Made by a program: the position numbers and the translations under genes. From Ampullaceana balthica (taxonomy: Eukaryota > Mollusca > Gastropoda > Lymnaeidae): a DNA stretch of 64,000 nucleotides. Location of the stretch: positions 1 through 64,000 of the forward strand of contig CALYLW010000972.1 of the NCBI GenBank assembly GCA_944989445.1, written 5' to 3'. Numbering within the stretch: the first letter of the stretch is position 1; every line of letters begins with the position of its first letter. The notes under the pieces are model-generated. The model saw only the letters and a list, made by a program, of their open reading frames with translations, was not told the origin of the DNA and did no database searches. Below are positions 22,901 to 33,708 of this stretch, in pieces.

Positions 22901-25174
22901 TTTATAGCAATACAAGCTAGTCATTAATAGCAATACAAGCTAGTCATTAATAGCAATACAAGCTAGTCATTAATAGCAATACATGCCTGTCATTATAGCA
23001 ATACAAGCTGTCATTTATAGCAATACAAGCTAGTCATTAATAGCAATACAAGCTAGTCATTAATAGCAATACATGCCTGTCATTTATAGCAATACAAGCT
23101 AGTCATTAATAGCAATACAAGCTGTCATTAATAGCAATACAAGCTAGTCATTAATAGCAATACAAGCTAGTCATTAATAGCAATACAAGCTAGTCATTAA
23201 TAGCAATACATGCCTGTCATTAATAGCAATACAAGCCAGTCATTAATAGCAATACAAGCTAGTCATTAATAGCAATACAAGCTAGTCATTAATAGCAATA
23301 CATGCCTGTCATTAATAGCAATACAAGCCTGTCATTTACAGCAATACAAGCTAGTCATTAATAGCAATACAAGCTAGTCATTAATAGCAATACAAGCTAG
23401 TCATTAATAGCAATACAAGCTAGTCATTAATAGCAATACATGCCTGTCATTTATAGCAATACAAGCTAGTCATTAATAGCAATACAAGCCTGTCATTTAC
23501 AGCAATACAAGCTAGTCATTAATAGCAATACAAGCTAGTCATTAATAGCAATACAAGCTAGTCATTAATAGCAATACAAGCTAGTCATTAATAGCAATAC
23601 AAGCTAGTCATTAATAGCAATACAAGCTAGTCATTAATAGCAATACAAGCTAGTCATTAATAGCAATACATGCCTGTCATTAATAGCAATACAAGCCAGT
23701 CATTAATAGCAATACAAGCTAGTCATTAATAGCAATACAAGCTAGTCATTAATAGCAATACATGCCTGTCATTAATAGCAATACAAGCCAGTCATTAATA
23801 GCAATACAAGCTAGTCATTAATAGCAATACAAGCTAGTCATTAATAGCAATACAAGCTAGTCATTAATAGCAATACATGCCTGTCATTAATAGCAATACA
23901 AGCCTGTCATTTACAGCAATACAAGCTAGTCATTAATAGCAATACAAGCTAGTCATTAATAGCAATACATGCCTGTCATTTATAGCAATACAAGCCAGTC
24001 ATTAATAGCAATACAAGCTAGTCATTAATAGCAATACAAGCTAGTCATTAATAGCAATACAAGCTAGTCATTAATAGCAATACAAGCCTGTCATTTACAG
24101 CAATACAAGCTAGTCATTAATAGCAATACATGCCTGTCATTTATAGCAATACAAGCCAGTCATTAATAGCAATACAAGCTAGTCATTAATAGCAATACAA
24201 GCTAGTCATTAATAGCAATACAAGCTAGTCATTAATAGCAATACAAGCTAGTCATTAATAGCAATACATGCCTGTCATTAATAGCAATACAAGCCAGTCA
24301 TTAATAGCAATACAAGCTAGTCATTAATAGCAATACATGCCTGTCATTAATAGCAATACAAGCCTGTCATTTACAGCAATACAAGCTAGTCATTAATAGC
24401 AATACAAGCTAGTCATTAATAGCAATACATGCCTGTCATTTATAGCAATACAAGCTAGTCATTAATAGCAATACATGCCTGTCATTTATAGCAATACAAG
24501 CCAGTCATTAATAGCAATACAAGCCTGTCATTTACAGCAATACAAGATAGTCATTAATAGCAATACAAGCTAGTCATTAATAGCAATACAAGCTAGTCAT
24601 TAATAGCAATACATGCCTGTCATTTATAGCAATACAAGCCAGTCATTAATAGCAATACAAGCCTGTCATTTACAGCAATACAAGCTAGTCATTAATAGCA
24701 ATACATGCCTGTCATTTATAGCAATACAAGCCAGTCATTAATAGCAATACAAGCCTGTCATTTACAGCAATACAAGCTAGTCATTAATAGCAATACAAGC
24801 CAGTCATTAATAGCAATACAAGCCTGTCATTTACAGCAATACAAGCTAGTCATTAATAGCAATACATGCCTGTCATTTATAGCAATACAAGCCAGTCATT
24901 AATAACAATACAAGCCTGTCATTTACAGCAATACAAGCTAGTCATTAATAGCAATACATGCCTGTCATTTATAGCAATACAAGCCAGTCATTAATAGCAA
25001 TACAAGCTGTCATTTACAGCAATACAAGCTAGTCATTAATAGCAATACAAGCTAGTCATTAATAGCAATACAAGCTAGTCATTTACAGCAATACAAGCTA
25101 GTCATTATTAGCAATACAAGCTAGTCATTAATAGCAAATACAAGCTAGTCATTAATAGCAATACATGCCTGTCA
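19955..25174. repeat. 23-bp minisatellite, about 227 copies (5.2 kb)
   Basis: Two main unit types alternate: AGCAATACAAGCTAGTCATT plus AAT, and AGCAATACATGCCTGTCATT plus TAC or TAT. Hybrid units (AAGCCAGTCATTAAT, AAGCCTGTCATTTAC) become common toward the right end. At least one block of about 470 bp (about 21,561-22,029) recurs apparently identically 590 bp later. A few units carry single-base losses clustered near 20,562-20,592, 20,760-20,780 and 22,104-22,126, which could be real or long-read errors. Nothing coding is supported. Confidence 0.96.
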
Positions 25175-25727
25175 TCATAATTCCCGTTGTCTGTACTTAT
25201 GTATGTATGGATGTAATTTGTAATGCTGTTAGGTGGCGCTGCGATCGATTTTGTTTTATTCTCTTGATGGGTTTTTTTCGGGCTTACCCATATTAAATTC
25301 CTTTTCGCCTTTATTATAAAGTTTTGAGCTTATATTTTAATACAAGGCGTGCATCAGAAGGCGCGCAAAAAAGGTGTGCAAAATAATTATAAATTAAAGA
25401 CGCGCTGTAAAAAAAATAATTAAATGACGTCATTGTTTTAGCTTATATTTTAATTTTTGAAAAGGAACGATGTAAAAATAGGATTTGAGGATTTATAATT
25501 ATGAAATACTTTGTGTACATTTCAGCAAGTTTAATATTTTCGTTGTTATCAAACAAGGATAAGTTACTTATGTTATTGATTCCCGTTGTCTGTATGGATG
25601 CAGTGCTGTTAGTTGGCGCTGCGATCGACTTTTGTTTTATAGTGCTGTTTGAACCAAAAAATATTCCGTCATTTTTGGGCGGGTTATCTCTAGTTAATAA
25701 ATAAAAGCAATGCATGCCTGTCATTAA
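25175..25727 (+). repeat. Dispersed repeat family 2, copy 1, with internal duplication
   Basis: About 25,320-25,560 matches the reverse complement of 31,850-32,135; shared blocks include AGCTTATATTTTAATNNNNG, AGGATTTATAATTAT and GTGTACATTTCAG. A segment with ATTCCCGTTGTCTGTA and GGCGCTGCGATCGA occurs twice, at about 25,182-25,245 and 25,580-25,640. A lone unit of the 23-bp array (AGCAATGCATGCCTGTCATT) lies at about 25,707, so this element may sit inside what was once a longer array. No ORF longer than about 100 codons is supported. Confidence 0.75.
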
Positions 25728-26637
25728 AAGCACTGTCTCTCGCATCATTCCGTGGTTTTATTAGCACTGACTCTAGCATCTGCCGTGGTTTTATTAGCAC
25801 TGACTCTAGCATCTGCCGTGGTTTTACTAGCACTCTCTCTAGCATCTGCCGTGGTTTTACTAGCACTCTCTCTAGCATCTGCCGTGGTTTTACTAGCACT
25901 GACTCTAGCATCTGCCATGGTTTTACTAGCACTGTCTCTAGCATCTGCCGTGGTTTTATTAGCACTGACTCTAGCATCTGCCGTGGTTTTATTAGCACTG
26001 ACTCTAGCATCTGCCATGGTTTTACTAGCACTCTCTCTAGCATCTGCCGTGGTTTTACCAGCACTGTGTCTAGCATCTGCCGTGGTTTACTAGCACTCTC
26101 TCTAGCATCTGCCGTGGTTTTACTAGCACTGTGTCTAGCATCTGCCGTGGTTTTATTAGCATTGTGCCTAGCATCTGCCGTGGTTTTACTAGCACTGTGT
26201 CTAGCATCTGCCGTGGTTTTACTAGCACTGTATCTAGCATCTGCCGTGGTTTTACTAGCACTGTGTCTAGCATCTGCCGTGGTTTTACTAGCACTGTGTC
26301 TAGCATCTGCCGTGGTTTTACTAGCACTGTGTCTAGCATCTGCCGTGGTTTTACTAGCACTGACTCTAGCATCTGCCGTGGTTTTACTAGCACTCTCTCT
26401 AGCATCTGCCGTGGTTTTACTAGCACTGTGTCTAGCATCTGCCGTGGTTTTACTAGCACTGTGTCTAGCATCTGCCGTGGTTTTACTAGCACTCTCTCTA
26501 GCATCTGCCGTGCTTTTACTAGCACTGTGTCTAGCATCTGCCGTGGTTTTACTAGCACTGTGTCTAGCATCTGCCATGGTTTTACTAGCACTGTGTCTAG
26601 CATCTGCCGTGGTTTTACTAGCACTCTCTCTAGCATC
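25728..26637. repeat. 33-bp minisatellite, about 27 copies
   Basis: The unit is TCTAGCATCTGCCGTGGTTT plus TACTAGCACTGNN. Three versions of the last bases occur (GACTC, TCTCTC, GTGTC), unevenly arranged: GTGTC types concentrate on the right half. The period is 11 codons, so frames stay open on both strands. Confidence 0.95.
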
Positions 26638-27717
26638 CCATCACCTCATTTAAACCCTGAAACAGATCACAGCCAAAGTGATAATTTCTTTTTTTAAATG
26701 TCCTAAATAATCTTGACATTTCCCCTCAGTGGATCACATACACAGACGTGACCATTGGAAAAAGGGGGGGGGGACTGGGGACTGTCCACGGGACACTTTA
26801 ATAAACACTGCCTGTGTCCAGATAGAGTGGAACAATATATGTTGAAACTTGATACGAAAAGTCAGGACCATAACAATTATTGTTTTATTCACATAGAATA
26901 TAGAACTTCAAGATTCCTCCTTCAACAATGTAACAGCTCCAGGAGAGACAACTGTTGTAAACGCGCTGCACGAGTTAGGCAGTTTGCACCCCTTTGTGGA
27001 TCTCTTTTAATTCTGAGATTTCAAACTCGACCACTCAGCAAAGCAAAATTCAAAACACATAATGAACATTCAATTAACCTTCTTTAAAATTTAACAAGTG
27101 GATGTCTGACAGCTTTTCTTGACTTATGTATTGTTACTACTTCACTCTTTGTTCTTTCCTCTATCTGTAAATATACCTTTTATAGCAGAACTCATTTTTT
27201 AAAAATATTGCTGAAAGTTTGAATAACATTTGTTTCCACGCGTTTTGTGTGGGCGTCTAATGTTTGTTTACCGGGGAGTTACATATCCCTACTACGCCAC
27301 TAAATTCAATAGACTATTGTGCAAAGTATTACTTTAAAAACGGATTAATCATAAAATCTTTAGCAAACTATTATAATGATCCCTGTATGTGACGTTGCTT
27401 TGGTGGAATTATTTTTTTCCAGTACGGTAATGATCTATTTTTATGTGACCAATTCCAAGGATAGTTAATGAAATGTAAATGTGTCCATCGCCTCATTATC
27501 TCCCCTTGTGTATGCCCAGCGTGTTTGTCTTGGCCAGGGATTATTCCTACATCGTGCCATTTGGACAGACCAAACCACAGACATATGTCGGACATTCAGC
27601 ATCACGGGGAGTTATTTCTTTTGGATACATAAAATATGGACCTTTTTTCCCCTTTATGCTACGTTTTAATAGTTAAAACCTGAGCCGTAAAAGTCACATG
27701 CTCCGTTTTTATGAGAA
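26638..27717. other. Unassigned spacer
   Basis: Several ORFs of 60-110 codons lie here on both strands. None has a recognisable motif or conserved-looking splice context, so none is called. Confidence 0.4.
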
Positions 27718-28192
27718 ACAATCCCTGTCTCATTATTGGTTTGTTTCTACAATCCCTGTCTCATTATTGGTTTGTTTCTACAATCGCTATCTCATGGTTT
27801 GTTTCTACAATCCCTGTCTCATGGTTTGTTACTACAATCCCTGTCTCATGGTTTGTTTCTACAATCCCTGTCTCATGGTTTGTTTCTACAATCCCTGTCT
27901 CATTGGTTTGTTTCTACAATCCCTGTCTCATGGTTTGTTTTTACAATCCCTGTCTCATGGTTTGTTTCTACAATCCCTGTCTCATTATTGGTTTGTTTCT
28001 ACAATCCCTGTCTCATTATTGGCTTGTTTCTACAATCGCTGTCTCATGGTTTGTTTCTACAATCCCTGTCTCATTGGTTTGTTTCTACAATCCCTGTCTC
28101 ATGGTTTGTTTCTACAATCCCTGTCTCATGGTTTGTTTCTACAATCCCTGTCTCATGGTTTGTTTCTACAATCCCTGTCTCATGGTTTGTTT
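27718..28192. repeat. 27/30-bp minisatellite, about 17 copies
   Basis: The unit is CTACAATCCCTGTCTCATGG plus TTTGTTT; a longer 30-bp version reads CATTATTGG in place of CATGG. A rarer AATCGCT variant marks two units. The mixed lengths are all multiples of three, so frames stay open. Confidence 0.94.
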
Positions 28193-28540
28193 CTAAGGCG
28201 GAAATACATAAAAGGCTACGCAAACTAATTTATTTCCATTTTTTTCAATGATGTTTCAAAAATTCATTTGCCTTCTCTAACCAAATATTGTTGGACTCGG
28301 ACCCTGATCAAATATCCGAGAATTCGTTTTCTCTAAAATCTAAAATGTGACAACCGGGAAGGGAGGGGATAAATTGTCCATTTAAATAGAAAATACTCAA
28401 GTTTGCCAAGTATACTATCATCAACATTTTAAAAATTATTGCCTCTCTTTTCTTACCCTAGTTTCTCGGGACGTAATATTTGTCTTTTTACGTCTCGTAA
28501 ATAATCAATTTATAGTCAAAAACTTGGTTATTAACGTTTT
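28193..28540. other. Spacer carrying a partial family 1 repeat
   Basis: From about 28,451 the sequence TTCTTACCCTAGTTTCTCGG and the following ATTTATAGTCAAAAACTTGG recur at about 29,038 and 28,998. The 3' part of family 1 is therefore present on both sides of copy 2, as in a tandem or satellite-like arrangement. Confidence 0.55.
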
Positions 28541-29062
28541 TTAAAATTAAATCCTTTATATCTATTTGCGGTGTCCGTTTGAGCCCTTGCTTGCTTGTCG
28601 AAAAAACTTTGGATCGATTTTTAACCCACTTCCTAATAAGCTAGCGAGCTTAAATTTTGCAGGCAGTTTCGTGCCGAAGATAAAAATGATTTATCAAAAT
28701 TTCAGATCGATCGCATGCACTGTAATTAAATTATTGAATTTTTAGATTATTTTATTAAATCCTTGTATCTTGTTATTCTTTTAGATAGAGTGTCGTGGTG
28801 CGTATTATATTGAACGACCTTTTTAATACTTTCCTGTTGCACCTTCGGTGCGTATTAATTTTAAAAAATATATTCCCGATCGGTGCGCATTATATTAAAC
28901 ATGTTTTACCAGACATGACTAAAAATTTTGGATTTTTGGATTGTCGTGCGCTACGTATTATAATGAACATTCTTTTAGTTATGTCTCGTACATAAAGGAT
29001 TTATAGTCAAAAACTTGGTTTCTTACGTTTTTTTTATTCTTACCCTAGTTTCTCGGGACGTT
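28541..29062 (+). repeat. Dispersed repeat family 1, copy 2
   Basis: Matches 10,471-10,965 through AAATCCTTTATAT, CTTTGGATCGATTTTTAACC, CAAAATTTCAGATCGATCGC and GTGCGTATTATATTGAAC. Ends of the element are duplicated at both flanks, which suggests a tandem family with a monomer of about 540 bp. Confidence 0.8.
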
Positions 29063-29567
29063 TATAAAGTCGTTTGTCATTTTTTAAAAGAAGTTCAATT
29101 TTAATACAGTTAATCTTTAACATTAGGTTAATAAAAATATATATATATAATATAAAGAAAATAAATCAATATGTTTCCCTTTAAAAAATTGTCAGATTAA
29201 TACATGTATTTAAATCCAATCTGTTGTGTCCCATTATAAGTGATGCCAATTGTAAAAATGTGTTCAAGTCGTATCTCCACCCAGCCCCCCCCCCACTTGC
29301 TTTTTTTGTCCATACTAATGCCAGCACTTGATAGCAAATAAAAATGTACGATAAACTTTCATGTCAATCAAAACAATATTTGTTTTGTTGCTGATAAAAA
29401 TCCATCTCGTTATCTTCATAAAAAAAAACAACAAAAGTCAAGAGGAATAATTTCTAAATGATTTTTTTATTTCCATATTTTTGTACACCTGGTTCCATCA
29501 TTAGCGTGAGAGGCAAGTCAACAAATATATCACATAGTCAGAGTAAACAATGAGATCAGGCTTACAA
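29063..29567. other. Unassigned AT-rich spacer
   Basis: No gene or element is recognised. There is a C-run near 29,284-29,295. Confidence 0.4.
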
Positions 29568-30297
29568 CAGAATAGACATTAGACATACAAGAGAATAGAC
29601 ATTAGACATACAAGGGAATAGACATTAGACATACAAGAGAATAGACATTAGACATACAAGAGAATAGACAGACATACAAGAGATTTGACATTATATGCAA
29701 GAGAATTGACATTAGACACACAAGAGAATTGATGTTAGACATACAAGAGAATAGACATTAGACATACAAGAGAATAGACATTAGACATACAAGAGAATAG
29801 ACATTAGACATACAAGAGATTTGACATTAAATGCAAGAGAATTGACATTCGACACACAAGAGAATTGATGTTAGACATACAAGAGAATTGACATTAGACA
29901 CACAAGAGAATTGACATGAGACATACAAGAGAATTGACATGAGACATACAAGAGAATTGACATTAGACATACAAGAGAATTGACATTAGACATACAAGAG
30001 AATTGACATTAGACATACAAGAGAATTGACATTAGACATACAAGAGAATTGACATTAGACACACAAGAGAATTGACATTAGACATACAAGAGAATTGACA
30101 TTAGACATACAAGAGAATTGACATTAGACATACAAGAGAATTGACATTAGACATACAAGAGAATTGACATTAGACATACAAGAGAATTGACATTAGACAT
30201 ACAAGAGAATTGACATTAGACACACAAGAGAATTGACATTAGACACACAAGAGAATTGACATTAGACATACAAGAGAATGGACATCAGCCATACAAG
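29568..30297. repeat. 23-bp minisatellite 2, about 31 copies
   Basis: The unit is AGACATACAAGAGAATTGAC plus ATT. Left-end units read GAATAGACATT and the right-end units are uniform. Its period equals that of the 19,955-25,174 array, and about 13 of 23 positions agree when the ATACAAG blocks are aligned. Confidence 0.94.
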
Positions 30298-30669
30298 AGA
30301 AGCAATTCAATCAATCACGTTTTAGAGACTTATTATTTATTGTTGATTTACACTAACTAAAATCCCGGACATTTTAAGCCTATTTTGTTAACCAGATAGG
30401 ACAAGATTAAATAATACTAAATATAACATATTTACTTTTTTATATGTTTGAATTATTGGAGGATATCTTTACCAGATCCTGGGATAATTTTATCATATTC
30501 ATTTAAAGTCTGTTTTCTAACCAAGATCAAGACTTACTGTGCTGAAAATTAAAATAGATTTGAATTCTCTCCAAGAGCTGAAGAGTTTTCCCCATCAGGT
30601 TGACACGCAGTCACTTGCACAACACACTAGTTATGACAAACATGGGTAGAATTCTATTTGAAACAATGG

Positions 30670-30712
30670 ATCATTCATTCATTCATTCATTCATTCATTC
30701 ATTCATTCATTC
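30670..30712. repeat. (ATTC)n microsatellite
   Basis: About ten perfect copies of a tetranucleotide repeat, read as TTCA, CATT or ATTC depending on phase. Confidence 0.97.
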
Positions 30713-31849
30713 TTCCTCTCCCAACTTGGGGATGTATTTTATTTTACCTTACATCAAACATACTATAAATAAACCTAACTTAGAATTTAATAAAGATACT
30801 CTTAACATCTTGTGTTCAATCTTTCTATAGCAGGAGTTCTCAATCATCTGAGATGATAATTAAACTTTCAATTCTGTAATCATGAATTTCTTTTCATACA
30901 AGGGCATTACTTAAACTTCCATGTTCTTTTACAGCCACAGTGAGTTTATAAATGGACATCATTAAGAATTATTTTAATAGAAAAAAAAAGAAATTGAGAT
31001 TAAAATATATCCTGTTGCCTTGAAAATAAAAACTATATTTGAATATCATCTTGTGCCAATAATATACACCACAATTGATATAATACAAAAATAATTAGAA
31101 CAAAATTTACTCTATTGGTGCCACCGACTGGCAGCAACTTCAAACACAACAAATAAAATATTTTAAAACTGACAAAACAATAAGGATAAAACCCTTAAAA
31201 TGGGTTTCATTTATGGATTATTAATTTTTAAAAAAGACTTTGAAAAAAGTGGGGGAATAAATGTATTAATTGATAACCCAAGCTTGAACAAATACACACT
31301 TCTGCTGGTGACTTGAAACTTTTATTTCATAAATAGACATTTTTGATGAATTTCATGTTTAAAAACTAAAAAATTAAAAAGTTGAATGAACCCTGAATTT
31401 CTAGCATTTCTCTAAATAAACATTGAGATTTATGTTATTCCTGTATTATTGCTATATATATTTCTTATTGGTATATATATTTCTTATTGGTATATATATT
31501 TCTTATTGGTATATTTATTTCATCCTGTGGGAGGAGCCAAGGGAGGTTACCCAGAGATCTATCCACCTATCACTTTTATTTTGGTTGTGAGCAATAACCT
31601 CTGGACAAAGTTACTTTAATCAAAGTTCCCTCCCTGTTAGCCACGAGATTGTCATTTTTCTTCTGTGATTTAAAAACACTACACTATTTATTGTCATGGC
31701 CAGCCAACCCATTTCCTTCCTTTAAACATTTATTTTCCTGCTTGGACTTATCAAATGTTGCTGTACCATGTGACATTTCATTTTGTATGGAAAAATTCAC
31801 TTTATATATTTAATAACTAGCGGTTGAGGCGCCCACTTCTTTCAAAAGC

Positions 31850-32135
31850 ACAAGTAACTTGTCCTTGTTTGATAAATACGAAATATTAAACTTCCTGAAA
31901 TGTACACAAAGTATTTTATAATTATAAATCCTCAAATCCTCTTTTTACATCGTTCCCTTTTCAAAAATTAAAATATAAGCTAAAACAATGATGTCATATA
32001 ATATTTTTTTATGACCACACACTTTTTTAACTGCTATGGACTTTTGTACTATTTCAAAAATAATCTTTAATTTATAATTATTTTGCACACCTTCTGATGC
32101 ACACCTGTATTAAAATATAAGCTCAAACAATGACT
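31850..32135 (-). repeat. Dispersed repeat family 2, copy 2
   Basis: On the minus strand this matches 25,320-25,560, with shared GCACACCTTCTGATGCACAC, CTAAAACAATGATGTCAT and TGTACACAAAGTATTTTATA (plus-strand reading here). A third, partial copy lies at about 59,140-59,215. Confidence 0.75.
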
Positions 32136-33708
32136 TCATAGCGTTACAGAGCCAGCAGCCAGTGAGTGAGTGACTTGGGCTATTATATTGTTTATAATTT
32201 TTTAAAGCTTATGAGAAAATATTATAAATTAAGAAAAATTTCTTCAAAAATGAGACAAAAGGAAAGATTCAATTCTATACTTATAGTTTCTACCATTTAA
32301 AATAAATGTATACATCTATAAATTTACAATGAAGAGCGAGGCATATTTTGCCAGGCCTGGCATGTACAGTGTTATTAAAAATGAAAAAAAATAAAGGTAG
32401 ACCTCACTCTACAAGAATTTCAAATTAATAATTAATACCTATCACATCTTATGTCTTTCTGATAATAGAGATGCTTTCTTCTTTATCATAAATGTCTTCA
32501 TACAAAAATATCTCCCTTAATTGTCTGAAGATAGAAGTTATCACATTTTTAAAAAAAAAGTCAACCCAGGTTAAGGCTGTTCTGAAAAACTAAAAGAGAA
32601 TTGTTATCAAAATAAAGACAAAATGTAACTGAGCTTAGCTTGTACAACTAAACACTGGCCAAACAATGTATGAGATGATAACTTTGACATTTTTATCATA
32701 GTTTTGTTACTCATCAACATAATTGCACGTAAGGACAGATCTAAAAACTGATACGATGAAATAAGATAAAACAACCACAACACTAGCCCAACCTCTGTTT
32801 CAAATCTCTGACACCCTTATAAAATACCCATCTTGAAATAGTTTCTTACATCAAAAGAACTGAAACTGAGGTGTGTGGGGATCTGACACACAAAAAAGAA
32901 AGAAAAAAGTTGTATTTTGAGAAAATTGCTGGAAAAATCAAGTCCACCATTTTTAGATATTGGAATACTGATTCCTAAAATAAAATTTTAAAAAACCCAA
33001 ACGCCTTTGATGTGCTAAATAATTCCTTAATATGTGAACTTTATTCCATTTGCCATAAATTATGGTTTTATATAAATACAAGTCATTTCACATACTCTAG
33101 TACACAACATGTACCATGTACACATACATTCTCTGTTTACACAGCTCTTTATCAGGTGCTCAGAATAAATCCATTTTATTCATACCGAAATTCAACTGCA
33201 CATTAAACACACACCCAAGACAATCGCCATCAACCCTTGATTTACTCTTGTGCATAGGGGAAAAATAAAATCGGTTTACCCTGGCAATGTAGCAACATTT
33301 TATGCCTGTCAACAAAGTGGCTCAAATTACTCAAATATATGAAAGATTGCAAACGATTTAAAATAATTATTTAAAATGAAAAAATAACTGGCAGAAGCTA
33401 ATATTATAGCTTTGGTTTCACTTTACTTAATCTTGCACTGAATATTACATATAAATGATTTTGATGAAGTTTTCCTAAATCCTGCACTGGACACTTGAAA
33501 TCTATATTTGATGAAAATTGCCAAAAGTCACAGCCACAGTTAAGCTCAATTAAACACTCGCCAGTTTTCACACACAACTAATAATCAGTACCATGTTAAC
33601 AAGACCTGGTGTTTCCATTTTTAGCGTCACTGGCAGCAATGAGATAAATAAATACTGAACCTTAACCAGAAAGATCTGATGCCCGGGAAAACAAGACAAA
33701 ACTACAGA

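Larger units (their letters stand above)
30298..33708. other. Region downstream of the RNFT gene
   Basis: AT-rich sequence beyond the RNFT stop codon; part of it is probably 3' UTR of that minus-strand gene, but I cannot fix the polyadenylation site. It holds an (ATTC)n microsatellite at 30,670-30,712, a 22-bp repeat (TATATATATTTCTTATTGG) in three copies near 31,452-31,515, and dispersed family 2 at 31,850-32,135. No other gene is supported. Confidence 0.5.

Noticed and set aside
19955..25174. CRISPR-like periodic array
   Set aside because: Units are directly adjacent without unique spacers, the DNA is animal, and no cas gene is present. It is a minisatellite.
26755..27087. 110-codon plus-strand ORF
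   Set aside because: No recognisable domain, no supporting splice sites and no related copy in the window.
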